Source: VXPQ01 sp965248175 (GTDB lineage Bacteria; Bacteroidota; Rhodothermia; Rhodothermales; VXPQ01). Taken from it: a stretch of DNA of 64,000 nucleotides. The stretch covers positions 2,046,001 to 2,110,000 of the forward strand of contig OZ252093.1 of assembly GCA_965248175.1 (NCBI GenBank), read 5' to 3'. Under the pieces are notes generated by a model. That model ran no database searches, was not told where the DNA came from, and saw only the letters and a program-made list of their open reading frames with translations. Shown here piece after piece: positions 1 to 8,717 of this stretch. The position numbers and the translations under genes were made by a program. The first letter of the stretch is position 1; every line of letters starts with the position of its first letter.

Positions 1-813
1 CGTGTTGATACCGACCAGTTCACCGCGCAGGTTGACCAACGGCCCTCCGGAATTTCCCGGATTGATAGCTGCGTCCGTCTGAATGAAGTTATACGTGGGC
101 GCCGGCCCGCTTGCGATTTCGTCATTTGCCATGCCGTTTCCTATTCGAATCCGGCCTGTTGCGCTGATAATACCCGCCGTAACGGTATTACCGAGCGATG
201 CTTCGATAGGCGATCCGAAAGCCATGACCCACTGCCCGACCTTGATATGGTCGGAGTTGCCCATGCCGATGAAAGGCAATGCTTCTGCGTCGATCTTGAT
301 CACGGCAACATCGCTTACCGGGTCCGCCCCGATGACTCGCGCCTCGTATTCCGTGCCGTCCATAGCGATGACGGTCAACTCGTTCATATTTTCGATGACA
401 TGATTGTTGGTCAGGATGTGCCCGTCCGGCCGGATGATTACACCTGATCCGAGTCCCGCTCGGGGTATCTGCGGGCCATTGAAGTCGAAATCTCTGAAGA
501 AATTCCCGAACGGGGTATTATCGAAAGGATTTGGCTGTGGCTCGTCCGGGTTCCAGTCGGTCGGGATGTTTTCTGCCTGGATCTGTACGACAGCCGGATT
601 GACGCGCTCGACTACCTGTGTAAATGCGTCTTCAAGGGTTGTTGCTTCAGGGAGCGCATCGGCAACCGGAACGCTTTCGGCAGCCCGGGACTCGACGCCG
701 GTTTTGTCTCCTACACCGAATACGTTGGCTCCCATCATGGCGAACAGGCCGCCGGATAAGAAAACGGCAACGATCACGGCCAGCGAAACAGGATAATTTC
801 TTTTTGTGCGCAT
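1..813 (-). CDS. htrA: HtrA/DegP-family serine protease (3' end outside the window)
   Basis: Envelope trypsin-like protease that degrades or refolds misfolded exported proteins. Reading leftward from an ATG at 813, 271 residues are visible and the frame is still open at base 1, so the PDZ part lies outside the window. Residues about 7-29 form a hydrophobic N-terminal anchor or signal. The catalytic triad can be read directly: His138 in TNNHVI, Asp168 in SDVAVIKID and Ser255 in GNSGGPL. A Pro/Asn/Phe-rich stretch around FGNFFRDFDF precedes the protease fold, as is typical of bacterial DegP/DegQ/HtrA. It lies downstream of fumC on the same strand with a gap of about 167 bp, so it may have its own promoter. 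No clear Shine-Dalgarno sequence precedes the ATG. Family assignment is secure; the choice between DegP, DegQ and DegS is not possible from this part. Confidence 0.93.
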   Translation of the reverse strand, partial: MRTKRNYPVSLAVIVAVFLSGGLFAMMGANVFGVGDKTGVESRAAESVPVADALPEATTLEDAFTQVVERVNPAVVQIQAENIPTDWNPDEPQPNPFDNTPFGNFFRDFDFNGPQIPRAGLGSGVIIRPDGHILTNNHVIENMNELTVIAMDGTEYEARVIGADPVSDVAVIKIDAEALPFIGMGNSDHIKVGQWVMAFGSPIEASLGNTVTAGIISATGRIRIGNGMANDEIASGPAPTYNFIQTDAAINPGNSGGPLVNLRGELVGINT

Positions 814-980
814 GTTCGGATGTGGATTGAATGGCAACTATGCATGAGATACGGCGCCGCTGCACAATACAATGCAGCGACTTAACTCGTTGGCAGACAA
901 AAACGTGCCAAATTCGAAATTATTGCGGGGACCTGCATACAGGCAGGTCGTTTGGTCCATGTAATGCATCCCGTGCATGG

Positions 981-2381
981 TTATGTGCCCGGAATACCCG
1001 GTTCCGTCATGGGGCGTACATCGAGAATGGTGTCGATATCCGCCTCAGGGAGCAGATTCATCTCCTGAAGGACATCCCGCACCGAGCGCCGTTCCCGGGC
1101 CGCCTTTTTGGCAACCTGTGACGCTTTGTCATATCCAATAGCGGCATTGAGTGCCGTTGCGATCGATGGATTCAACTCCAGCAATTCGCGGCAGCGTGCG
1201 CGATCCGCCTCAATACCTTCTATGCATCGGATTCGGAACGCATCACATGCCCCGGCCAGGATCGAGACGTTTTCCAGCATGCAATGCGCCATAACAGGCA
1301 TCATCACATTCAGTTCGAGGTTGCCATGCTGTCCGCCAATCGTGATGGTCGTATGGTTACCCATTACGCGGGCGCAGGTCATCATCATGGCCTCGCTCAG
1401 CACAGGATTGACTTTGCCCGGCATGATGGATGATCCGGGCTGTACGGCGGGGAGCCGGATTTCGGCTGCTCCGCTGGTAGGGCCTGCTCCGAGATAGCGC
1501 AGATCATTCGCTATTTTCATCAACGAGACAGCCAGCGTATTAAGTGCTCCCGATGCGCTGACGTACGCATCTCTGGCGGATTGTGCTTCGAAGTGATTTT
1601 CCGCTTCGCGAAACGTCAGCCCGGATAACCCGGAGAGGTTTGCAATGGCTTTTTCGGGGAATTGCTTGTGCCGGTTGATTCCTGTGCCCGTGGCCGTACC
1701 TCCCAGGGCCAGTTCTTCCAGTTCGCCGGAAGCATGGTGCAGGCGGCGCATGCCATGCGCTATCTGGGACGCGTATCCGCCAAACTCCTGTCCGAGTCGT
1801 ACGGGCGTAGCGTCCATCAGGTGGGTACGTCCACTTTTTACAATATCGTCAAATGAGACGGACTTGTTCGCAAGAGCCTCCCGGAGCCGGTCCAGCGCGG
1901 GGAGTAGCGTGTGCTCGATGGCAATGCGGGCGGCGAGATGCATGGCCGTCGGAATGACATCGTTCGACGACTGCGACATGTTGACATCATCGTTCGGATG
2001 AATGCGCTTGCCGTGCCGTTCTCCACCCAGCGCCTTGTTGGCGAGCGTTGCGATCACCTCATTGGCATTCATGTTCGTAGAGGTGCCGCTGCCTGTCTGA
2101 AAAATATCCAGCACGAATTGGTCGTCGTATTTTCCATCGATGATTTGTTGCGCGGCGGTAGCGATGGCCTCTGCTTTGTCCTCCGGTAACATGCCCAGCG
2201 AACAGTTTGCACGGGCAGCGGCGTACTTTACCATGCCGAGGGCCTGGATGAATCCCCGCGGAAAGCGAAGACCGCTGATGGGGAAATTCTCGGCGGCTCG
2301 TTGTGTCTGTGCACCGAAAAGTGCGTCGGCCGGCACGCGAACCTCGCCGAGCGAATCGGTTTCAATACGAAACTCAGGCAT
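981..2381 (-). CDS. fumC: Fumarate hydratase class II
   Basis: Cytosolic TCA-cycle enzyme that interconverts fumarate and L-malate, iron-independent and normally a homotetramer. The 466 residues match the usual class II length. Superfamily motifs are present in order: TGSGTSTNMN at 97-106, SSND at 138-141, THLMDATP at 186-193 and the signature GSSIMPGKVN at 316-325. The start at 2381 gives the expected N-terminus (MPEFRIETDSLGEV). The gene is divergent from panC with only 52 bp between the two start codons, so both promoters must sit in that gap or in the neighbouring coding sequence. Related lyases (aspartase, argininosuccinate lyase) share the signature, but the FRIETDSLGEV and GAQTQRAAENF segments are typical of fumarase. 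Confidence 0.96.
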   Translation of the reverse strand: MPEFRIETDSLGEVRVPADALFGAQTQRAAENFPISGLRFPRGFIQALGMVKYAAARANCSLGMLPEDKAEAIATAAQQIIDGKYDDQFVLDIFQTGSGTSTNMNANEVIATLANKALGGERHGKRIHPNDDVNMSQSSNDVIPTAMHLAARIAIEHTLLPALDRLREALANKSVSFDDIVKSGRTHLMDATPVRLGQEFGGYASQIAHGMRRLHHASGELEELALGGTATGTGINRHKQFPEKAIANLSGLSGLTFREAENHFEAQSARDAYVSASGALNTLAVSLMKIANDLRYLGAGPTSGAAEIRLPAVQPGSSIMPGKVNPVLSEAMMMTCARVMGNHTTITIGGQHGNLELNVMMPVMAHCMLENVSILAGACDAFRIRCIEGIEADRARCRELLELNPSIATALNAAIGYDKASQVAKKAARERRSVRDVLQEMNLLPEADIDTILDVRPMTEPGIPGT

Positions 2382-2433
2382 GGCAACACAATATGATGAT
2401 GGCAGGAGTACGAGGCATTATACGCTGCACGCT

Positions 2434-3324
2434 ATGAAAATAATCACTTCCGTTCGGAAGATGCAGGCATGGGCCGGTCAGCGCCGCAGCGAAGGGCGCT
2501 GTATTGCGCTTGTGCCCACGATGGGGGCTTTGCACGCAGGGCATGAGGCGCTCGTTCGGGCGGCGCTTTCCTCTGCAGACGATGTGGTAGTGTCCATTTT
2601 CGTAAATCCCACGCAGTTCGGGCCCCGGGAGGATCTTGATGCCTACCCGCGTGACTTCAATGAGGATGTGGAAATTCTTGGAAAGTTGTCTTCCGGGATT
2701 ACCGTGTTTACTCCCGGGGTAGAGGAGATGTACCTGGGAGGCGTACAGGCGGGCCGGATATCCGTCGAGGTTGGGGATATGAGCCGGTATTTGTGCGGAA
2801 AGTTCAGGAAGGGGCACTTCGAAGGCGTGGCGACTGTCGTGTTAAAGCTGTTCCATGCGTGCCGCCCGCATGTGGCTGTTTTCGGGTTGAAGGATGCCCA
2901 ACAATTCGTCATTCTGAGCAGGCTGGTGCGGGATATGCTGCTGGACATCAGGATGATCGGTGTGCCGACCGCCCGTACCGCGGATGGGTTAGCGTTTTCG
3001 TCCCGGAATGCCTATCTGACTTCTGAGCAGCGCAAAGCGGCTGTCGTCGTGTCGCAAGCAGTGCATGGCGCAGAGGAGGCTATCGGGAAAGGGGAACAGC
3101 GCTCGGCAGCACTGGTTGAAATCATGCGCTCGATACTGCGCCGGGAGGACGATGCGCGTATACAATATGCGGATGTAGTGGATGCGGATACGTTGCAGCC
3201 GATCGAAGAAATATTGCCTGGTCAGTACGTACTGGCTGCGGTAGCCGTCTATTTCGGGAGTACACGGCTCATCGACAGTGTTTTTACGCAAGCTCCCGGC
3301 GGGCCAGCGTACAGAAAAACATAG
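2434..3324 (+). CDS. panC: Pantothenate synthetase (pantoate--beta-alanine ligase)
   Basis: Condenses pantoate with beta-alanine using ATP in the last step of vitamin B5 synthesis, in the cytosol. The protein has 296 residues. PTMGALHAGH at 28-37 is the nucleotide-binding HIGH-like motif, FVNPTQFGPREDLDAYPR follows, and a KDAQQF segment forms part of the active site. I chose the ATG at 2434 (MKIITSVRKMQ); the frame is open further upstream, but that part overlaps fumC on the other strand and has no PanC similarity. The panD product supplies beta-alanine and starts 97 bp downstream on the same strand, so panC-panD probably form an operon. The last codons lie inside a small tandem duplication (3312-3352). 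Confidence 0.96.
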   Translation: MKIITSVRKMQAWAGQRRSEGRCIALVPTMGALHAGHEALVRAALSSADDVVVSIFVNPTQFGPREDLDAYPRDFNEDVEILGKLSSGITVFTPGVEEMYLGGVQAGRISVEVGDMSRYLCGKFRKGHFEGVATVVLKLFHACRPHVAVFGLKDAQQFVILSRLVRDMLLDIRMIGVPTARTADGLAFSSRNAYLTSEQRKAAVVVSQAVHGAEEAIGKGEQRSAALVEIMRSILRREDDARIQYADVVDADTLQPIEEILPGQYVLAAVAVYFGSTRLIDSVFTQAPGGPAYRKT

Positions 3325-3352
3325 CGCAGAAAAACATAGTGCAGAAAAACAT
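3312..3352 (+). repeat. 15-bp tandem repeat covering the panC stop codon
   Basis: The unit cagaaaaacatagyg occurs at 3312-3326 and 3327-3341, with a third partial copy at 3342-3352. The first copy contains the panC stop codon (TAG at 3322-3324) and the second carries another in-phase TAG. It looks like recent replication slippage at the gene end. The repeat does not alter the PanC protein. Confidence 0.85.
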
Positions 3353-3421
3353 GACGAAGGAAGTTAGATTCCCTGTGATGCTCATGCCCAGTTATGTGAA
3401 AGACCGAACAGCCGGATTGTT

Positions 3422-3817
3422 ATGACCGTTACAATGTTCAAGGCGAAGTTGCAGCGGCTTCGGGTTACCGAGGCCGATCTCTACTACGAAGGCTCTATTA
3501 CGCTGGACGAAGCGTTGCTTGAAGCAGGAGGGATTCTTCCCTACGAAAAGGTGCAGGTGGTGAATGTAAACAACGGTTCGCGTCTTGAGACATACGCTAT
3601 CCCGGGTCCGGCCGGCAGCGGTATCGTCAAGTTGAATGGCCCGGCGGCCCGCTTGGCTTCCCAGGGGGACGAAGTCATTGTCATCGCGTATGTTCACATG
3701 ACGCCCGAGGAGACTCGCCATCACCGTCCTCGCGTGGTTCTGGTGGACGAAGAAAACAACCCGGTTGATGTAAGAGATCTCCCGGCGGTGGAGTCAGCAG
3801 GCATGCTGGCGTTCTGA
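3422..3817 (+). CDS. panD: Aspartate 1-decarboxylase precursor
   Basis: Pyruvoyl-dependent enzyme that decarboxylates L-aspartate to beta-alanine, the substrate of PanC. The proenzyme has 131 residues. YYEGSIT at 21-27 holds the self-cleavage site Gly24-Ser25, where Ser25 becomes the pyruvoyl group. The N-terminal pattern MTVTMFKAKLQRLRVTEADL aligns position by position with known PanD proteins and supports the start at 3422 rather than the next ATG at 3434. VNVNNGSRLETYAI and LNGPAARL are further family motifs. Cleavage normally needs a partner (PanM/PanZ in enterics) or is spontaneous; no partner gene is visible here. Confidence 0.96.
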   Translation: MTVTMFKAKLQRLRVTEADLYYEGSITLDEALLEAGGILPYEKVQVVNVNNGSRLETYAIPGPAGSGIVKLNGPAARLASQGDEVIVIAYVHMTPEETRHHRPRVVLVDEENNPVDVRDLPAVESAGMLAF

Positions 3818-3843
3818 TCGTTCCTCATCCTGGTTCAAGGCGC

Positions 3844-4689
3844 ATGAGCCGGTGCAGAACATCTGTAGTGGGAGCCGGCGCCATGGGGTGCGGCATTGCC
3901 CATGTCTTTGCCCTGCATGGGCATCCGGTACATCTCGTCGATCTGTCCCCTGTTGCTCTCGAACGGGCCTTTGTTTCGATCCGGCGAAATCTCGACCGGC
4001 AGGGCGTTGCACACCCGGAAGAGGTCTTGAGCCGTATTGTTTCCTTTTCCGAGATGCATGAGGCGGTGGCGCACGCCGATCTGGTTATAGAGGCCGTACC
4101 GGAGGATATGGCGCTCAAACGAACCGTGTTCTCAGGACTGGATGCTGCTGCACCGGCTCATGCCGTGCTGGCGAGCAATACATCCTCCATATCCATTGCT
4201 TCGCTGGCTTCGGCTACTACCCGTCCCGGGCAGGTCATTGGTATGCATTTCTTCAATCCGGTTCCGGTTATGAAGCTGGTCGAAGTCGTGCGTGGTCCAG
4301 CGACGAGCGAGGCGACATTCGAGCGGGTGTTCAACCTCGCGCGTGATCTGGGGAAGGAGCCGGTCGAGGTACGGGACGCCCCGGGATTCGTTTCAAACCG
4401 GGTCCTGATGCCGATGATCAACGAGGCCTGCCGCTGCGTCATGGAAGGCGTGGCATCGCCGGAGAGTGTCGATAAAGTGATGACCCTCGGAATGCGTCAT
4501 CCGATGGGACCGCTTGCCCTTGCGGATTTCATCGGGTTGGACGTGTGTTTATCGATTATGGAAGTGCTCTATGAGGGACTGGCCGACGAGCGATACCGGC
4601 CCTGTTCCCTCCTCAGGGAGATGGTGGATGCAGACCGGCTGGGCCGCAAATCCGGACGCGGGTTTTACGATTACGATGCTGCTTCCTGA
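3844..4689 (+). CDS. hbd: 3-hydroxyacyl-CoA (3-hydroxybutyryl-CoA) dehydrogenase
   Basis: NAD(P)-dependent oxidoreductase acting on 3-hydroxyacyl-CoA and acetoacetyl-CoA in fatty-acid or butyrate-type metabolism. The 281 residues match the single-function Hbd/PaaH size. The Rossmann motif VGAGAMGCGIA lies at 9-19. SNTSS (111-115) and GMHFFNPVPVMKLVEVV (133-149, catalytic His135) are the family active-site segments. The C-terminal helical dimerisation domain includes DAPGFVSNR and HPMGPLALADFIGLDV. It starts 26 bp after panD on the same strand, but no functional link to pantothenate synthesis is evident. Its last 19 bp overlap the end of the convergent phoH. Substrate chain length cannot be told from sequence. 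Confidence 0.92.
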   Translation: MSRCRTSVVGAGAMGCGIAHVFALHGHPVHLVDLSPVALERAFVSIRRNLDRQGVAHPEEVLSRIVSFSEMHEAVAHADLVIEAVPEDMALKRTVFSGLDAAAPAHAVLASNTSSISIASLASATTRPGQVIGMHFFNPVPVMKLVEVVRGPATSEATFERVFNLARDLGKEPVEVRDAPGFVSNRVLMPMINEACRCVMEGVASPESVDKVMTLGMRHPMGPLALADFIGLDVCLSIMEVLYEGLADERYRPCSLLREMVDADRLGRKSGRGFYDYDAAS

Positions 4690-5663
4690 CCCGGCGCACT
4701 ATTTCTGACATTCGGTCCGCGGCGTTCGTAAGCATCTATAATGTTCTGCACGAGGCTATGCCGCATAACGTCATGGCGGTCAAAGTAAACGAATTGAATT
4801 CCCTCTATGCCGGACAGCACATCCCGGACCTCCACGAGTCCACTTTGCTCACGGGCAGGTAAGTCCGTTTGTGTGATGTCCCCGGTGACGATCGCCTGAC
4901 TGTTTACTCCGAGGCGGGTCAGAAACATCTTCATTTGCAACGAGGTGGCATTCTGGGCCTCATCCAGAATGACGAACGCATTGTTCAGCGTACGCCCGCG
5001 CATGTAGGCCAGCGGCACAATCTCCACCACTTTCTTTTCCATGAGCCCCCGCAATTTTTCGCTGGAGAGCATGTCTTCAAGGGCATCGTAGAGCGGGCGC
5101 AGGTATGGATCGACCTTTTCCCGGAAATCTCCCGGTAGAAAGCCAAGCCGTTCACCGGCCTCTACTGCCGGCCGGGACAGTACAATCCGCTTCACCTTGC
5201 GTGATTTGAGCGCAGATACCGCCAGAGCAACGGCGGTGTAGGTTTTTCCCGTGCCCGCCGGGCCAATGGCGAAAATAATGTCGTTTGCCCCGGCGGCCTC
5301 CACCAGACCTATCTGGCCGCGCATCGTCGCCCGAATTGCTTTGCCTGAGGGTGTGAACAGTATGACATGGTGCGTGCCCAGGGAGCGGGAACCCGCGCCG
5401 TCGCCAGTGGTGAAGAGAGTCAGTACCGTGTCTACATCGTTTTCGGTCAGGCCGCCGTTACGAGTAATGACGTCAATGAGTTCTTCGACGATTCGCTCGA
5501 TATCTTCTACGGCGCTTTTTTTACCGTTGAGCATAAGCGCATCGCCACGCGCCGTGACGTGCGTTTCGGGAAAGGCCTGTTCGATCTTGCGTAGATATGC
5601 GTCGTTGAAGCCGTACAGGAGGAGTGGTTCGACGCCTTCGATCGTTAGTGTCTTTTCCGCCAA
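4671..5663 (-). CDS. phoH: PhoH-like P-loop ATPase
   Basis: Cytosolic ATPase of the PhoH family, linked by context in other bacteria to RNA metabolism; the precise role is not settled. The 330 residues include an N-terminal KH-like region (about 1-80), Walker A GPAGTGKT at 134-141 and Walker B VILDEAQN at 231-238. The start is TTG at 5663. It is supported by a good Shine-Dalgarno (AAGGTGA) just upstream, unusual in this window. The gene is divergent from dapF with 18 bp between the starts and convergent with hbd, overlapping it by 19 bp. Confidence 0.94.
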   Translation of the reverse strand: MAEKTLTIEGVEPLLLYGFNDAYLRKIEQAFPETHVTARGDALMLNGKKSAVEDIERIVEELIDVITRNGGLTENDVDTVLTLFTTGDGAGSRSLGTHHVILFTPSGKAIRATMRGQIGLVEAAGANDIIFAIGPAGTGKTYTAVALAVSALKSRKVKRIVLSRPAVEAGERLGFLPGDFREKVDPYLRPLYDALEDMLSSEKLRGLMEKKVVEIVPLAYMRGRTLNNAFVILDEAQNATSLQMKMFLTRLGVNSQAIVTGDITQTDLPAREQSGLVEVRDVLSGIEGIQFVYFDRHDVMRHSLVQNIIDAYERRGPNVRNSAPGQEAAS

Positions 5664-5681
5664 GAGGTCACCTTACTTGCT

Positions 5682-6512
5682 ATGCAAATCATTGTGGAAT
5701 TTACGAAAATGAATGGGGCCGGAAACGATTTTATCGTGATTGACAACCGTTTCTATCATTTTTCCGATGAAGAGTTGAGCGGCTTCGCACAGCGCCTGTG
5801 TCCCCGGCGGAAAGGTATTGGTGCGGACGGCTTGCTGGCATTCAACTCCCCGGACGATGCCGGGCATGATTTTCGGATGCGTTACTTCAACGCGGACGGT
5901 ACGATCGGCACGATGTGCGGAAACGGCGCGCGTTGCCTTGTTCTGTTTGCCCGGCGAGCCGGTATGGATAAGCCGGAAATGTGGGTCGAGACAGATGCGG
6001 GTGTTCTTCAGGCGGAAGGATCGGAAGACGGGCCGGTGCGCGTCCACCAGCATGCGCTGGCCGGCTATACACCGCACCGGGTACTCCGCAGCATGGCGGA
6101 AACGGACGTTGCCGATGCCCATTATATTTGGACCGGTACGGAACACCTGGTGTGTTTCGCGGATCGCGTGGCGGACATTCCCGTGGGTGTATGGGGGCCG
6201 GCTATCCGGCAGGACGAAGCACTGGCCCCGGCCGGCGCCAATATCGACTTTGTCGAAGTCATAGACGATGATCGCCTGCTCGTCCGTACCTACGAGAAAG
6301 GCGTTGAGTCGGAAACGCTGGCATGTGGTACGGGGGCGGTAGCGTCCGCTATAGTGGCTCGTATGCTGGAGCGCACGGAGTCCGACCGAATCTATGTGGA
6401 TATGCCCGGCGGGCGCCTGGCTGTGGGCATCCGGTTGGAAGGAGGGGGCATACGGGATATTTATCTGGAAGGTCCCGCAGAGGTGGTGTTCAGGGGAACC
6501 TTCGAGGCGTAA
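5682..6512 (+). CDS. dapF: Diaminopimelate epimerase
   Basis: Cofactor-independent racemase converting LL- to meso-diaminopimelate for lysine and peptidoglycan synthesis. The 276 residues show both catalytic cysteines: Cys79 in MCGNGARC and Cys215 in ACGTGAVA. KMNGAGNDFIVID is the conserved N-terminal motif. The ATG at 5682 gives a few residues more than usual. A GTG at 5694 would give the very common N-terminus MEFTKMNGAGNDF and is a real alternative. No strong ribosome-binding site decides between them. It is divergent from phoH with an 18-bp gap. Confidence 0.96.
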   Translation: MQIIVEFTKMNGAGNDFIVIDNRFYHFSDEELSGFAQRLCPRRKGIGADGLLAFNSPDDAGHDFRMRYFNADGTIGTMCGNGARCLVLFARRAGMDKPEMWVETDAGVLQAEGSEDGPVRVHQHALAGYTPHRVLRSMAETDVADAHYIWTGTEHLVCFADRVADIPVGVWGPAIRQDEALAPAGANIDFVEVIDDDRLLVRTYEKGVESETLACGTGAVASAIVARMLERTESDRIYVDMPGGRLAVGIRLEGGGIRDIYLEGPAEVVFRGTFEA

Positions 6513-6525
6513 AGACGCCTGCCCG

Positions 6526-8610
6526 CTATTGCTGCTGACGGAAACGCCTGCGGAAGTCCTCGATATCCGCGTGTTCGCGCAGGGATGCAATCCATTGTGT
6601 GCGCACGGCGTTTTGCCGCTGCTGCAATAGTTGCTGCCGGATATTTTCCTGTTCGTTTTCCATGATGGGCGCCGGTTCGTTGACCTGGGTCACTCGCAGC
6701 GCAAAGACGGTATTGTCTCCGGCAACGATGCCCGAGGAAGCTCCCGCATCGAGAGCGAGGGCGGTGCCCACGAACAAGGGTTCTGCACCGAGTCCGGGCA
6801 CCACATTCGATTCGAAGGTTACGAAGGCGTTCTGCACCCGGATGCCGGGTACGCTGGAAAGATTGTCGAAGCTCCCGGCCTCGTAGGCGCGTTCCAGACG
6901 CTCCACAAGGACCTCTTTTTTCTTTTCGATATAAGCTCGGGGTTCTATCTCCGTTTGTACTTCCTCGAAAGGCTGGTAGCCTTCCGGCACAATCTCATCG
7001 ACATGAACGAGAATAAATGTTTCGTCGAGTTCGATGATTTCACTGATGTTCCCTTGTTCTGCCGTTTCGAGAAAGTCGAGCACGACATACCCGCTCCCTA
7101 TACCCGGGATGCTTACCTGTTCCTCTTCAACCCGGACACGCTGAATGCCCATACCCATACGTTGAGCTTCCTGGTCAAAATTTCCCGTTTCTTCCGCAAA
7201 ATACCGGAGGTCTTCCAACTGTTCCTGAATCTGGTTGAGCGTGGCGACGTTCGCGTCGATCTCCAGGGCGAAATCCGCGATGTTAACTTCGTTCTCTGTA
7301 CGTGCGACAACAACAATCAGGTGATAACCGAATTGCGTTTTGATCGGACCGACCACCTGGTTTACACGAGCCCCGAATGCCGCTTCTTCGAAAGGGGCTA
7401 CCATGCGGCCGGGACCGAACCAGCCCAGGTCACCGCCCTGCGCAGCCGAGGCGTCTTCGGAATATTGCCGGGCCATTTCCGCGAAATCAGCTTCCCCTGA
7501 CTGGATGAGGTTCCGTATTCCGACCAACTCACTGCGTATGTTCTCATCCTCTTCGGAGGCGCGCAGCAGTATGTGTGATGCGCGTACGGTAACGTCTTCT
7601 GCCGGTCGTATGTCCCTGATCTTGATAAGGTGCGCTTCGCTGCCGACAGCGACCGGGCCCGGCACCGCCCCCTTTTCCGGGTTAGGGAAAACCACTGATG
7701 CGATCTCTGTATCGAGGTCGCTGGCGCTAAACCAGGCATCGGAGAAGGGGCGCCGGGATACATTACGAAGGAGAAACAACGAATCGTCTTCCGCTGCCGC
7801 AAAATTGTCCTTCATGCGTTCCAGTTCTGCAAACACAGCGGCGGTATCTTCCGCGGCGGGCAGCTTGGACTGCGAAACGTACGCTATGTCATATGCGCGA
7901 TTGCGTGCATACTCGTCCCTGTGGTCGTCGTAAAATCTCCTCAGGTCACGCTCCGAAACCACGACGGAGTCATTCGGAATGGACGCGTATGGCAATCCTG
8001 CCCATTCCACATTCACGCTCAGGTTCCGGCGCCGGTATTCTTCCTCTACGTTGCGATCGGTGATGCGCACCGTTGCCGAGATGAGGTTGTCCATCTTCTG
8101 ACGCCGGCGCTCCGAACGGAGATAATCCTCGATCTGAATCCAGTCTTCGCTGGCATCCGGATTTTCAATGAAATTTTGAAGAAGGTCCCGATCCACATTG
8201 CCTTGCTCATCGCTGAAATACGAGCGGATGATTTCATGCGGATTGTCGCCTGTCACCATTTCGTAGATTTCCTCGCCGGTAACCGATATGCCCAGGCGAT
8301 TCATCTCATGTTCGCGTAACTTGTTTTCGATCAGAGACTGCAAGATCAACTCCCGCTGTTGTTCCAGCAGTTGCGGGGGCATCGATTCTCCCGTCTGCTG
8401 CTGATATTGCTGTGCCTGTTGCTGTACTGTCTGGGCATATGTCTGATAGGGAACGGGATCTCCATCCACGACCGCAATGTCTACGCCAGTACCGATGCCG
8501 ACGGCGTCCAGACCGCCGGAATCCTGGAGCACCCAGATTACCCCGAACGCGAACACCAGAATCCACAGGACGATGCCTGTGTTCTCGCGCATCTTGTTCA
8601 TCGTGCCCAT
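6526..8610 (-). CDS. ppiD: PpiD/SurA-like membrane-anchored peptidyl-prolyl isomerase
   Basis: Periplasmic foldase assisting exported and outer-membrane proteins. The 694 residues begin with one transmembrane anchor (about 13-28, GIVLWILVFAFGVIWV), followed by a SurA-N-like helical chaperone region (about 45-200). One clear parvulin domain lies at about 341-437 (ASHILLRA, GGDLGWFGPGRMVAPFEEA, FGYHLIVV). A second, divergent parvulin-like or C-terminal helical region follows. The start at 8610 is supported by GAGGTG a few bases upstream. The size and anchored layout match PpiD (about 620-700 residues) rather than soluble SurA (about 430). It ends 13 bp from the convergent dapF. Confidence 0.9.
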   Translation of the reverse strand: MGTMNKMRENTGIVLWILVFAFGVIWVLQDSGGLDAVGIGTGVDIAVVDGDPVPYQTYAQTVQQQAQQYQQQTGESMPPQLLEQQRELILQSLIENKLREHEMNRLGISVTGEEIYEMVTGDNPHEIIRSYFSDEQGNVDRDLLQNFIENPDASEDWIQIEDYLRSERRRQKMDNLISATVRITDRNVEEEYRRRNLSVNVEWAGLPYASIPNDSVVVSERDLRRFYDDHRDEYARNRAYDIAYVSQSKLPAAEDTAAVFAELERMKDNFAAAEDDSLFLLRNVSRRPFSDAWFSASDLDTEIASVVFPNPEKGAVPGPVAVGSEAHLIKIRDIRPAEDVTVRASHILLRASEEDENIRSELVGIRNLIQSGEADFAEMARQYSEDASAAQGGDLGWFGPGRMVAPFEEAAFGARVNQVVGPIKTQFGYHLIVVVARTENEVNIADFALEIDANVATLNQIQEQLEDLRYFAEETGNFDQEAQRMGMGIQRVRVEEEQVSIPGIGSGYVVLDFLETAEQGNISEIIELDETFILVHVDEIVPEGYQPFEEVQTEIEPRAYIEKKKEVLVERLERAYEAGSFDNLSSVPGIRVQNAFVTFESNVVPGLGAEPLFVGTALALDAGASSGIVAGDNTVFALRVTQVNEPAPIMENEQENIRQQLLQQRQNAVRTQWIASLREHADIEDFRRRFRQQQ

Positions 8611-8717
8611 CAGATCACCTCGTTGAAGATACTATCCATGAGTATGTTTGCCGGATCGGCATTACAAACCATATTACACCACTCGGCAGCCGTTTTGTTC
8701 GGAAAAAACATAGAATC

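Noticed and set aside
2140..2433. Upstream in-frame extension of panC
   Set aside because: Overlaps fumC on the other strand and does not resemble PanC.
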